This document shows, piece after piece, positions 51,538 through 63,090 of a stretch of DNA of 64,000 nt. The translations under genes were made by a program, and so were the position numbers. Source of the DNA: Oscarella lobularis (taxonomy: Eukaryota; Porifera; Homoscleromorpha; Homosclerophorida; Oscarellidae); NCBI RefSeq assembly GCF_947507565.1, contig NC_089179.1, positions 868,001 through 932,000 on the forward strand. The letters are read 5' to 3'. Under the pieces are notes generated by a model, which did no database searches, had not been told where the DNA came from, and saw nothing but the letters and a program-made list of their open reading frames with translations. Each line of letters begins with the position of its first letter. Position 1 is the stretch's first letter.

Positions 51538-52842
51538 CATCGTCGAGGCAAGAAACGGCAAAGAGACAGGGAAACGGGAAGAGGAGGCGGAATAGAAAGA
51601 AAGGTATGAGTACTAGGGACCCCTTTGATTGTCTCATCAGACGTTCTTTCGCGTAGACACCGCTGAAGGCCCGTCGAGCAAAACGAGTCGTTCTAACGGC
51701 GGTGGAAGCGAAAGCGAGAGTGAAATGAATCAGCGCAGCAATGGTGCGGCTCCCGAGGCAAAGAAATCCGCTGCGGCTATGAACGACTTGGAGTCTCGCA
51801 CTGTTAGCGGCGGTCCCGTTGGCAAGGGCTACAAACGATGCCCCAAATGCGGAAAAGTGCAAAATGCTAGCTGCGTGAAGTGTGCTAAATGCAGTTTCGT
51901 TTTCGTTCACAAATCGCGTATGTCTGACACTATACAAGGCAAACGTTCTGGTTCATCTTTTATTGTGATTTAGCAAATGGCTCGAAAGTCACTAGCAGAC
52001 ACCGATACACGGGAAGGCCTGTGATGGGCTACAAGTCCAGATCAACGTCAGCAGCCAAGCTCAGTAGCTCTCCCAAGAATCAGGGTAAGCAATAAAATAT
52101 TTCTCTGCCAATATATCAGCAAACGTCTTTCATCTCCTCTTCCTCTCAAGATAAATCATCTAATGGTGGGGGTGGCAGTGGCGTAATTAAGAATCGGATC
52201 GTACGCGAACAGAGTGGAAATTTGGTAGACGTAGCAGGTCTGTATTATCGAAGTCGCGAAGCCAAGAGACGAGCAACGGTTGAACCATACATTCAACAAC
52301 GTTCAGACCAAGGTAGAAGAGATTGGGATAGTGGATAAGGTTTTATTTTCTTACTGCAGGAGAAAGCCCCGTTCTAAAACAGGGCTACTCGTCAGTGGGA
52401 GAGCAGTGCATGGCCGACATGATAGAATGCCTGTCTAATGACGGAATTATCAGTGCTCTTCGATCCGTGTATGATAAACAGATGGAAGACTTTCAAGCCA
52501 TCGAAAAGGCCTATAAGAGTATGCAAGCCAGCAAGCAAGCATCAGTTTTGAAAAAATGGGGGTTTTCTTCTAGACACGGTTACTTCGTACGACGAGGCTG
52601 TGTCATTGCAAGAGGAATCTGAACGAGAAATTCTGACAGCTAGTCAGGCAGCAGGTGAATTGACCGTACAACTGGCAGCTAGTCAACAGGAATTGCGTCA
52701 GTTAGAGGAGGATCTGAATGTGGCACTTGAGACAAAAGAGAAGGCAAAGAGGGATTTCGAAAAGCGATGCTTAGAGCAAGAGCTTCTACGAATAAAACTG
52801 AAGGAGGTACTTGGAGATGACTATACGCCAACTATATATTAG
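50730..52842 (+). CDS. SKI/SNO/DAC-like domain protein with two zinc ribbons and a coiled coil
   Basis: Starts MASTVPTGGDLILDGDDLSF (an in-frame ATG at 50646 is possible but lies 12 bp past the EXOC2 stop). Residues about 30-115 resemble a SKI/SNO/Dachshund domain: VSEILQKLFPDVQRSQLYNR, then LVSQLRDAGAIPASTHRPSV and VSRDDALKII, comparable with Dachshund's LRGLGAI...LISRKDF pattern. A highly acidic stretch (DDVEDDDEEAIGDDDDDD) follows. Then come two Cys4 zinc ribbons, CPHCQRKVATCRTKCPDCSY and RCPKCGKVQNASCVKCAKC, of the UPF0547/C16orf87 type, separated by poly-Pro and Ser/Lys-rich sequence. Later exons give YYRSREAKRRATVEPYIQQR and a C-terminal coiled coil (LAASQQELRQLEEDLNVALE), ending DDYTPTIY-stop. 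Probably a nuclear cofactor; this is inference. Confidence 0.65.
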
Positions 52843-52947
52843 AATAGCAAGTAAATGCAGAGTTTTTTCGTGGTTGATCGAGTTAATTTTGTGTTAGAAA
52901 TTGATAATTAATGACATCCGGGAGGCGTGCCGACAGGGTCCCGTGTG

Positions 52948-53614
52948 ATGTTGGACAAGATCGCCGAGGAGCTGTTCTCCGAAGTCAGAAAGGAGAAGGA
53001 GTCGAACGAGAACGGTACGTAGTAATCCGATCAAAGGCTAAGACGTTTACGACTACAATAGGCCTAAGCGACAGCTTGCTTTCTGCGTAAGGAATAAACA
53101 AGCGTTTTCGTCAACGCTCGAGGCATTTTTTCTATTGAGAAGTTTGAACTGCATATTCGGACAGTCCCTCGTATACGCCTTGGACCTCGTAGACAAGAAA
53201 TCCGTGACCAAATATACGTGTCCCAGTGGCAGATCGACATTCAAAGTACATACAGTAGATACCATTCATTAGAAGGTATTTAGAATTCAGCCTCCAGGTA
53301 GTCGGAAGTAGCGGAGACGTCTATACTTGTCTCTTGAACAGCAACTACTGTACCTGCCCATCATATGTCTATACAGGCAAGCAGCTGAAGTACCTCCTCC
53401 TTCTCATGTGATGATAACTTCCCCTAATGTAGTTCTAGTGAAGAGAGACGTTCTAATGGTATGTTGGAGCGACAAAGATTTATTTATTAATGGAATTTGC
53501 TTTTAGTGTAAACATGTATTGGCAATGCACTTGAGCGTAGCTTTGGATGCCTGCACGGCTCGTGAGATATCTGACAGCGATATGGAATCTCTTCTTACTG
53601 AAAGTCTAGCGTGA
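52948..53614 (+). CDS. ZSWIM7: ZSWIM7 (SWS1) homolog, SWIM-zinc-finger recombination mediator
   Basis: ZSWIM7/SWS1 with SWSAP1 promotes RAD51/DMC1 filament formation in homologous recombination. Exon 1 reads MLDKIAEELFSEVRKEKESN. The next exons give LNCIFGQSLVYALDLVDKKS, VTKYTCPSGRSTFK, VVGSSGDVYTCLLNSNYCTC and PSYVYT, matching the FGSSATQALDLVDRQS and SSSKTYTCLASCHYCSCPAF region of the human protein, including the C-x-C of the SWIM finger. The final exon supplies CKHVLAMHLSVALDACTARE, with the C-x-H half of the SWIM motif, and ends ESLA-stop. About five introns; the exon between the SWIM halves (about 53385-53460) is the least certain. Its stop lies 18 bp from the RFC5 stop, tail-to-tail. 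Confidence 0.85.
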
Positions 53615-53632
53615 AGTTAAGCTATAAACGCA

Positions 53633-54981
53633 TCAAGGTTCATCTTTGATTTCTTCGGACTCCGCCTTTAATTTAACTGCTGCATTTCGTGCTACTTGAA
53701 ACGCCGCAACCAGTGAGCTCAGCTGAATTTTCTCGTCTGTATTCGCTGCAAGGCGATGCTCCACTTCAGCCATTTTGTCCAAGAGGTAGATAATGACCGA
53801 TTGAGGTAAGTCAACTGAAAAAAAAAACATTCCTAGTTTAATTAAAAAAGGGGATTGAAGTTGTACTTTTGATCACAAACGCATGAACTTCTGTCAGGAT
53901 GTCATTCAATGCCAAGCCCTTCATCGTTTTCAGTTCAACTATTCGCCTATAAGCCATTGAGAAATTCTCATTCAGGAGCCACGTGATTATATTGACAATA
54001 TCGCCCGACAGAGGATGCCCCGCGCAAAGATGTACGTTGTCTTCGTTCACTATCTCGTAAGCCATAGAAGTACTCTAGAAACGCGAAAAGGCAAATGAAA
54101 CGAGCGAATATCAGTAAATTCTAAGAAAACCTGAAGAACGTTGATAGATCGTCTCATATCTCCCTTGGCTAATGTAAGAAGAGCTTTCACGCCATCGTCA
54201 GTGACTGTGACTCTACGTATAGGAAGAAGTCAAACCAAAAAAAAAAGTCGTAAACAGGGGAAAAAGAACTTCTACTTTTCTTCTCTAATAATGTGCTCTA
54301 GTCTGGGCTTCATCTGCTCCACGGTCAGCGGTCCAAATCGAAATCGCGTACAACGAGACTGCAGCGCGGGTATGATTTTTGACAGGTAATTGCATATGAA
54401 GCAGAAGCGAGTGTTTTCCGTGTATTTCTCGACAACTAAGCAAAAGAGACATTTCCCCCAAAATGGTGAAATTTTCTTCTTTGAAGACTTTTCTACTTCG
54501 TCTAAGCGCATTCTGCGCGTCGCGCGTCATCGCATCCGCTTCGTCGAGAATCACCAATTTGAATCCGGACCGAAATATTGTCTTCGTGCTGGCAAAACTC
54601 AATATGGGACCGCGAACAATTCCAATGCCTCGGTCATCTGACGCATTCAACTAAAGGGAATAGTCATAATCTCGCAGGGGAGAAGTGCCTGTCACCTCCA
54701 GAACCATCGAACCGAATTGCTTGTCCGAATAGAGTTTTCTTGCACATGCAAGTATCGTCGACGTCTTTCCCGTGCCGGGAGGACCGTAGAATAGGAGATG
54801 CGGCAATTTGTCGCCTTCGATGAACCTTTCGACTGCACGCAATAATTTTCAAGCGTATCGACGTGTTATTGCATCGTTTACTCGTTCCCAGAATTTCCTG
54901 ATGCGAGATAAGATCTCCAAGACTGCGCGGTCGATACTTTTCAACCCACGGAAGGTTCACTGGAGCCGTCCGAGCTGCCAT
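53633..54981 (-). CDS. RFC5: Replication factor C subunit 5
   Basis: RFC5 is a small subunit of the AAA+ clamp loader that opens PCNA onto DNA. The start exon reads [20 protein letters not shown] and [13 protein letters not shown]. The second exon continues [20 protein letters not shown] with Walker [10 protein letters not shown]. Walker B is [19 protein letters not shown], after [19 protein letters not shown]. The sensor/arginine-finger segment is [20 protein letters not shown] with SRC. The C-terminal helical domain includes [20 protein letters not shown]-like sequence and ends EEIKDEP-stop. NASDDRGI and the [12 protein letters not shown] order place it with RFC5 rather than RFC2 or RFC4. 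Seven or so short introns, all GT-AG. Head-to-head with the hydrolase gene (47 bp), tail-to-tail with ZSWIM7. Confidence 0.93.
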
Positions 54982-55028
54982 GCTACTCTAGTAACCGGGG
55001 TAAAAGTCACGTGCGTTAGCACGTAAAC
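54982..55028. promoter_or_regulatory. Short bidirectional interval, RFC5 / secreted hydrolase
   Basis: 47 bp between divergent start codons. It contains CACGTGCGTTAGCACGTAA, with two ACGTG-like E-box/CRE-half motifs, which could serve both genes; this is suggestive only. Confidence 0.4.
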
Positions 55029-58000
55029 ATGTTCGTTGGCTATTTGGGAGTTGTTTTGGCGCTGCTGCTGGCCTCTGTTTGCAGCAAAACTGTGAGCTAG
55101 GGAAGGGTGCCTACGGAGAACTGCTCTGTACTTTGGGGTTCCCCATGGTGTACAGTAGAGGGGAGATGCTATCGTTGACCGTTCATTCTCTCCGATTGAT
55201 GCGTTTTTACAGAATGTGTTGAAGAAAGTCGAGGAAAAATTTTGCGGGGATGCAAAGACCAAGCATTGTCCTCGTGACCTAAAGATATTGAGATACAGCC
55301 AGAAGGTAACTCGTATTGCAAAAACGTTGACCGTTTGTCTGATAAATTGCTGCTGTAGTACAAAGATTTGATATGTTGTCTTACAAACCGGCTAACGTCA
55401 AACAGAAAAGATTACGGCTCCTGGTAGTCTGATGACGCTGGAGTGTGCTGATGAATGATATTCTTCTATAGGGCTTATCTTGCCGAATCTATTGAGATTC
55501 TTGAGCCGAGCTCATCATTAGGCAGCTCATGTTACTCAGAAGCAAAGTCTCTTGCTGGTATGCGCCAGTCCTACTATTAGACCATACTTGCTGAATACTA
55601 TTTAGGAATTGTTAGTCCTGTTATAAAAGAATGGGATTTTATCGGTATTAACGCGCGTAAATATGTTGGCACAAATTGAAATTTCTTTGTAATTGGAAAT
55701 AGGGCCATTTTGCATCGGAAAATTAGAAGTTGATGGTGACCCGTTGGCTACCTACGGAGGAATACACGCAGCACATAGGCGCTTCATTCTGGAGAAACCA
55801 AAATACCTCTCGGAACTTTCACCAGATGGTATTGTGAAGTGGAAAAGAATTTCGGCGGTACAGTTTTGCACTGTAACGACGATTGTGCCTTCATATCATT
55901 GTTAGGATGAAAACGGCGCTGTTATCATATCTCCGAAGATTGATTGGAATGACTTGGTGACCGCATTGGGCTCTCTTGGTATTATGGAGTGGCAAGTAAG
56001 TGCCCATACTTTAATTTGACTATGAATTCTTTTTTCTCTAAAGGGTTGGATAGTAGGAGAATTCTCGGTGCATAGAACCGGACAGATTTTAATTCAATGT
56101 CCCGGTACGTATACCGCTAGCGGACTTACGTGCACTTCAGATGGCATTCTAAAAAAATTGCAGGCTTTCATACAGTCTACGTGGACGGTCAGATACTGGC
56201 GTCAGACATATACAGACGACCCCAATTTTGGTACTATGCGAGCAAACTAAGACACTTATAACAGAAGCCTAATAGGTTTTCAGTGGAACTTAGCTCTGGC
56301 ATTCACAACTTGACAGTTCACGTTAGAGCTAAAGTCCAAATGGTTGGTTGGTCAATCGATTTGACCGTGGTCGTTTTTCTACGGCGCTCATACGTATCGT
56401 ACATATAGTCTATGCGTTGTCAGTTTAAATCTGGCAGCTCCTTGCGCTACGAATTGCTCACGCCGAGCTTTGTTCCTGATCTGGTGCAAGGCCGGTTAGC
56501 CGGTCGTCACATACCGTTGCCTATCGTAAACCACATGAGCGGCAAATGGATAAAAGACATACGGTGAATTAATTATGGGCAGCGTTTTATGTATCGCATG
56601 ACTTACGATTGTGTAGTGCTCGGTTTTTGGGACAGTCGCATGGACTTTCCGCTAAAATCGACGGTACTCTTCGTGTGGCTCCCGGTCAGGTAAAAAACAG
56701 ATAGTGTAGTTTTGCATGCAGTAGCTGAGTCTAGTTCTACATTAGATTTCAACCATTCCAATATTATTATCAGACACCAATGAAGGTTCAGCTAAACGAA
56801 GATGCAGTCAGGGTCTTGAGTGAGGAGAGGCTAGCACGTCTGTCGCGTTCTATTCTATTGAGTTCTACGTTTTAGCTATGAAATTGAGATTTCTGCTTCT
56901 GGTCTCACTTCAAAGTCGATTGGAATTCAATTGCGATGTCGTGAGAAACACGAATCGTTTATTTTTACATTTTCAGATCACGATGGCTCAGTAATCCAAA
57001 GAAAAGAACGACGTTTTTAGCACAGCGGTTAAGAAGAGATTGTATCTTACAGATTCAACACGCTGCTGCTATATCTCCAAGAAGCAAACAGTGTCCTTCA
57101 AGTGGTTGTCCAGTAAGACATGTTACAGGGGGTCTTTGCGTACAAAAACGATTCGTAGGTTCTTATAAGTCTACATGGAACAGGTTTGTACGCTCTCCTC
57201 TGCAGCAATTTCTTTCATTCTCGAATAGGAGTCCCCGCACAGAATCAAGCTGACAGCTACAAGCAGATGAAGAACAAGAAGTGGCTATTTGGTTACGACT
57301 CTGCATGGGTATTGGCTCCTACCCGGTTAGTCCAAAGCAATAATAGCATACAAGACGCGTGACTGGCTTTGTAGCCACGGAGCTCATAACTGGGAAGGTC
57401 CAGGCATGCTGACAGCCTTAGAGAGCCTTGAAGCGCTGAGACGCGTAAAAAGCAAAAAGGGGTAGTGAAGCAGCTAGTGCCGAACGCTTTTCTCATAGAT
57501 GTCCAAAGTGACTAGTTGGCTTCCATTAGCAGACATTAGTCGCGTAGTGTTTGCCGGACATTCGATGGGAGGCCATGGTGCATGGTATTGCCTGAAACAG
57601 CAGCAAAGTGCACGCAGTGAAATCTTAATTAACGTAGGCAATTGGCTACGCATTTTCCGGATCAGGCTTTGGGCCTTATCGTTGGGGCTGGCTGGATAAG
57701 TAAGGAAGAGTACGGAGACTCTAACCTGTTTTTTGAGTGAGCTAGAGATCCACGTACGTAGAAATCTTTGTAAAAATTTTCTTATTAGACATGATGTAGC
57801 CGCTAGCTTCACTGATCCGAGTGTCAAAGGAATTTTAGAGGTCAGATAGTGAAGCACTTCGGTCTGATCACCGTATCTGTTTCTTAGGCCAGCGTTGCGG
57901 AAAATAGAGCCGACTTTCACGTGAAAAATCTCGAAGTAAACAGTAGTTGTTGCTCGCGATTAGCGCTTAGACTAGCTGTCTATTAGAACGTACCAGTCTT

Positions 58001-59623
58001 AGCCAGAATTGGTGCTGCAGACAGAACAGTTCATCCGTTCTTTATGAGGTTGTTCGATGGCTTTTGACAACACGCTGATAAACCTGCTCTTTTTTTTTCT
58101 TGGCTACCGTAGAAGAATGTACAGGCTTCTCAATGAATCGGGGGCGAATATAACCTACGCAGAATTGCCTGGCAAAGAGCACTGGTGGTGGGATACGCTG
58201 TACGTTACATAATTTCGCTATTATCGAGACCTCTGCAGCTCACTGTCGTATAGAGCTGAAAACGACGGGGGCGTTAATAACGACAGGGCTGTGAGAGACT
58301 TCGTTGCGCGCGTACTACAGCGGAACGACGACGAATCATCAAAGGCGAGTCATTGTCATTCTAAAGACTGTGGTAATGACAGCGACGAGTCGTCGGCGGA
58401 TATGTGGGGTCGTAAGCTTCGTTCTTATACACTGGTTGTTGTCAATCCTGCGTCGTATGGAAGCCTAAGGGGATTGAAGGTCTTGGCGCAAGACGTTCCG
58501 ATGAGAATGTCGAGAGTGGAGATGGGAATTGGAGTTGGTGAGGCTATCATTTCCACGTGGAACGTGAGGATGCTTAGCGTGGAAGGCACGAGCTGGGTTG
58601 CTTTGAAAATAGACGTACGATCAATTCTAGCAATGCTATCTGGTTTTAACGTTTGTACAGATTGACGGATTCGTATTTGAACCAAGTCAAGATCTTTGCT
58701 ATGTCAAAACTGATAAAGGTAGGACTAGTGACTGATTTCTATTCTGTAATTATGGCGGGGTGCAGGCGAATGGACGAAATGTCAGAATGAATTGCTGCCA
58801 TTAATTGCGACTCGGTATGGCCCAGCGAGGCGAGTGGCCGAGGCTCCTTTCATGATAGTACTGGGTAATGCTAAGGAAACGAAATTCTCACGCTAATCTT
58901 CATCGACCGCAGGAAATTCGAAGTCTTCCACCCTTCTTAACTACGCCGTATACATAGCCAATTTATTTCATCTCACGTCCGACACTCGGACTCAGATCGT
59001 GAAGCATACAGAAGTTGACAACAGTACCCTAGGTCTGTAGATAATAGCGCTGTTTGAAAGGCTACCGCATTGTCGTCTACGCAGAGAATTTCAACTTGAT
59101 TCTTCTGGGGCAGCCGGAGGAAAATCCCCTTCTGGCGAGGCTTTTAGGGGAGCTGCCAATAAAGTACGGCGAAGGAGGTATCTACGACCGCGTACGTCAC
59201 ACGAATATTCCTCAAAGGTAAATTCGTCTCCAGTTTTCGAATTTGGTCATTGCAAGTTCGGACGCAATTCCGATTCCGTGGGATTATCTGCACTGGCTAT
59301 TCACGCGTCGCGCAGAATGGCCTTGATTCTGACAGGAAATACTCCCCAGGCAATAAACGACGTGGTTTACCTGGCCACCCCAACGATACCTCCAATGACC
59401 CGTTCACCCGTTAGTCTTACACTTTCTCGCACATTAGTGAACACATGGGAGTTCTCTTTGATTATAGTTTTCGAATCTCGTTCCCGACTTCTTATTCATT
59501 GGGCCCGATTTTCAGTCGACTGGCTCTGGGTCCTACCTTTGTGCTGGCTACTGGGATCACGTTTGGACAAGTCGTGGTTACCAGGTGGCATTGAATCGGC
59601 AAAGCATGTCGTGTCCTTGTTAG
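55029..59623 (+). CDS. Large secreted alpha/beta-hydrolase (S9/esterase-like), family not recognised
   Basis: The first exon encodes a signal peptide, MFVGYLGVVLALLLASVCSK. About 25 short exons follow. The N-terminal half has beta-rich segments (FIGPFCIGKLEVDGDPLATY, GWIVGEFSVHRTGQILIQCP, YVDGQILASDIYRRPQFWFS, SSGIHNLTVHVRAKVQ). The middle carries a hydrolase core: CPVLISLHGTG, RHGAHNWEGPG, the nucleophile elbow VVFAGHSMGGHGAWYCLKQ (G-x-S-x-G), ARIGAADRTVHPFFMRRMY as the probable acid, and LPGKEHWWWDT with the candidate catalytic His. The C-terminal third (GLKVLAQDVPMRMSRVEMGI, FEPSQDLCYVKTD, LLARLLGELPIKYGEGGIYD) ends NRQSMSCPC-stop. It acts outside the cell or in the secretory path. An S9 prolyl-oligopeptidase-like esterase is the best guess; the substrate is unknown. 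Confidence 0.7.
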
Positions 59624-59886
59624 CTCGTTTAACCAAATAGTTACCCTGTTCTAATCTACAGCACGAGTTAGTCTAGTGTACTATCCGTTTTCGTGAAGGC
59701 CGGCTAAGTCTGGGCCGAGTCCGTGAGCTTGCTGCATGTGCTGTGCATACCTAATCAGAGAGAAGAGCACATATCGTCAAGTGCTGGCGACTGCGAGGTC
59801 TACGCACTTGTTCATCCAATCGTGAGCGACATCTCTTTTGCAAGCAGAAGTTGTAGCCAATTTATAGAGTACCTACAAAAACGGTT
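59624..59886. other. Convergent 3' intergenic region, hydrolase / CASP
   Basis: About 260 bp between two stop codons. The plus-strand open frame from 59723 shows no recognisable protein features and overlaps the CASP 3' end; it is probably untranslated sequence. Confidence 0.4.
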
Positions 59887-62800
59887 CTATAATGAAATGA
59901 TTGGTTTCTTATTTAAAAGGCAACTGACGCCGAAGACAAGCAAATGCAGAAAAACCGTGTAGAAGAATATGAACAGGCGGGCAAATTTGCTGGACAGAAT
60001 GAAACGCCCCTATAAAAGACAAAAAGCGAAAAGTAAAGGCGACGAATTGCGCCGCTTCGCGGTAAGACCATGTTAAGCGTTGCTTTTTCCGGTCCACTCA
60101 GGTCTACTATTCGTCTTTCTCGTTCCTGCAGCAGATCAATCTTGAGGTCAGTCGATATGTACCACACTACTTAGAATACCAACGCACTCGTCTGCTAAAG
60201 ACCGAAAAGGGATCCATTCTTGCTTCGTACTCTCCCGAGTACTTGCTGATCGTTTCGTCGTGGCGAGTGCCACCGGTCTATAAACACCGCGTCTGCTACT
60301 TGAAAAATCAATAGGAAACAGCGTATATGTATACTGATGATTGGTAGCCTTGAAGAAATTTGATCTTTTCGTAGAGCTTAACGTTGTCCGAGCGAAGCGA
60401 ATCGACTTCTGTTTTCAAACTTGCAACGAGCTGCTCTTTGTGCTTGTTCGTCTGTGACGCGCGGCCGCGTGAAAGCGAGCGGAAAACAAGAGACATCGGC
60501 GAAACTCACCGCTTCGAGCTCCAAATTCCTCATTCGGAATCGTTCCCTTTGGCTTGAAATGATAGGAAGCAACGACGCCTCTGTCGTCGTAGCCGACGAA
60601 TCAACTGCGAGATTGAAATATTCTACGTCAAGACATACATCATCCAATCGATTGTGTCTTCTCTCGCCTTCGCTGACTGCATCTTGAGCTGCCTTCGCCA
60701 GCACTGTGACGCCAGTGTCTCGGCAATCTTCTCCCTATCGGGATCGACGCTGTAGATATGCCGGCCACATGCAAGCTGTTCCTACCTCTCCTTCGGTGCG
60801 TGCGGGAAGAAAATTGCGAACGTTTGCCAAATCCGACTCCAGCTGCTGAATCAGTGTCGTCTGTTTATCTCTGTCTTCTTTTGATTCGGACAGCTCGGAT
60901 TGGAGAGCAGCAGCTTGGGCTTGGCATAAGCTCTGAGAAGCAATCAAGGTGAGAAAATAGCAAATAGCTTACTTTGTAGCTCTGTTTGGGAGAGTCGAAG
61001 TTTTGTGTTCTCAGACTGAAGTTCTGGAGCGGAAATTGATTTTAGAAAGTGGAAAAATTGAACGAGCGTACTTCTATTCTTTGCTATCAGCAACGCTTCA
61101 AGAGTCTTGGCTTTTCCCTACAACAATTGCGTGATCGATGTTGCCACTTGCCAGTACAAAGCTCCTACTTCTTTTTCTTCTTCTTCAGATGACGAGAACT
61201 CCATAGACTTCAATATGCTGATGAACAAAAAAAACGTGAGCACTTTCCGACAGTATTGTCGGTAAAGCAACCTTAATTCTCTTTTCATTTCTTCGTAGTC
61301 TTGCTGCTCAACAAGCTTTCCTTCCTAGTCAAAAAAAGAGTCGCAAAGCCTCTAAAACAGTCCGATTTTCAACACACCAGGCTCTCTATGACGGCAGCCT
61401 GGGCGCCGAGTCTTTCTTCCAACACAACAACCTAAGAAACGTCAGTATTTCGGCACAAGGTAAAAAGAAACGACTTACTTTATTAGCCTCGCCGTCTTTT
61501 AATTTCGTCATAGCTCCTTGCAAACGCTGGACATCAGAGACAAGTTGGGCTATCTGCAGAAACGATTGCGACAAAAGTAAGTTCAACTCTCTAACGGCTC
61601 ACCTCGCGTTCTTTGGCGGCAAGCTCAAGCTCCATGGTCGTTTGCGACATGCTGGCCATGCTCGTTTGCATGCTCGAACTCATCAACGCTTCCTCGCGTT
61701 GCGCCTGCTGATCCATTTTGACGCTCTCCTGAAGCAACTCGAGTTCTTTTTCGGCAACCAGCGCCCTATGATTCGACCGCTCGAGATCGGTTATGACAAT
61801 AGAGACCTCGGACGTCCTGGACAACGCAAGAGACTAAGTAAGTATACGAGCTATGTATGGTTCACCGCTCACTTTGCAGCTAGATCTTCGTCGTATTTCG
61901 ATTTGAGGTCGAGCACTTCCGACTGGGCGGCGTTGAGAGCTGAATGGGAAAAGAAGCCGGTGTCGATCCATCGCGTTTCTTCCGAGTTGGCTTACCCGTT
62001 TGCAAGGCAACGATCCTCTGCTCTGCCTCGCCCAACTTTGTGGCAACGGCGACTTGCGTCTCCTGCAAAGCCCTGTAAGTGCAAAATTGACAAGAAACGA
62101 TGATTGGATAAAACTCTTTCCGCGCCTTTCAGCAGCCGTGTGTTCAAGTTGAAGCTCTTTCACTTTTTCTTGCACCAGAGCCTTTCCGGGAATTCTTTCA
62201 TCAAGTATGACAATCTACCTGTTTTGGTCGCATTACCGCCATATCTTCTTCTCGCCTGTCCTCCATCTCTCTAATCTTTTCTTTTAGACAACCAATAGTA
62301 ACCTCTACACAAGGGCTACGATGGACGTGTGCAAGTGACGTTGTCATATGAGCTTGCCTTGATTCTTCACTTGGGCAAACTCGCTATTGTACTCAGCAAG
62401 AGTCTCTTTCAGCTTCTTATTCTCAATCTCAAAAGCCTGCAGCAATCATCTCTCTCTCACAAACACAATAAACGATACTGGGTCAACCTGTAAAGAATCT
62501 ATCCTCCTTTGTTGGGACGCCACCTGCTCCAATGCAGCAGTGGGATCTGCCATGAACATCAGAAAAACAAGCACAAGCACGCACAGTCCAGACTTCACCT
62601 GGAGCATCAGCAACTTTTCTGTATATATTCAAAAATGCTGTCTCGGCCGCTTTACTTCGCCGTGACAACGAGTCAACCTACATCAGCTTGCCCCACTCAA
62701 AAAACGACAGTACCACGCCCCCCAACGAACTTCTGCCTGAAAACTTTTCAGCAATGGTGCCACCTGCTTTCTCGAATCCTGTTTTAATCCGATTAATTCA

Positions 62801-63052
62801 TTAATTTTTTTCTACTGTAGGTGCGCGCGCATTGAGGCACACCTCAGGCACTGTTTTCTTGAACTCTCGACTCAATTCGACGAGGCGTCGGCGCGACGTT
62901 TCCGATTCGTCTTGACGCGTCGCTATTTCGCTTGCCGTCACGTCGAGGTCATTCTGACGAGAAACACGGCACTGAAAAGGTTTTCTCGTCTATTTGTTCC
63001 TCACCTGCAGACGAGGCAAGTCGAAAACTCTCCAGTAATCGAGCACGGACAT
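59887..63052 (-). CDS. CASP: CASP, Golgi coiled-coil membrane protein (CUX1-related)
   Basis: CASP is a Golgi golgin with a long coiled coil and a C-terminal membrane anchor. In vertebrates it is an alternative product of the CUX1 locus. The N-terminus, MSVLDYWRVFDLPRLQ, is followed by NDLDVTASEIATRQDESETS and RRLVELSREFKKTVPE. The coiled coil then includes AAETAFLNIYRKVADAPGEV, the KNQ...VTIGCLKEKI region, VIVITDLERSNHRALVAEKE and ELELAAKERE. The C-terminal marker block is LLPIISSQRERFRMRNLELE, LKTEVDSLRSDNVKLYEKIK, then KYSGEYEARMDPFSVFSRR and SGPEKATLNM. The final exon gives GRFILSSKFARLFIFFYTVF and LHLLVFGVSCLL, one membrane span, ending KKPIISL-stop. About 20 exons. No homeodomain or CUT repeat is in the window. 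Head-to-head with RPAIN, 38 bp. Confidence 0.9.
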
Positions 63053-63090
63053 CCTTTTGTTGTGTATTCTAACGTACGCTAAAGGTAAAT
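63053..63090. promoter_or_regulatory. Minimal bidirectional interval, CASP / RPAIN
   Basis: 38 bp between divergent start codons. No core element is identifiable; both leaders must be very short or begin inside the neighbour. Confidence 0.45.

Noticed and set aside
59969-60315. Plus-strand two-exon small gene (MNRRANLLDRMKRPYKRQKA... spliced to INLEVSRYVPHYLEYQ...)
   Set aside because: It is the antisense of three well-supported CASP exons encoding the conserved YSGEYEARMDPF block, SGPEKATLNM and the membrane span; the opposite-strand frame is open by chance.
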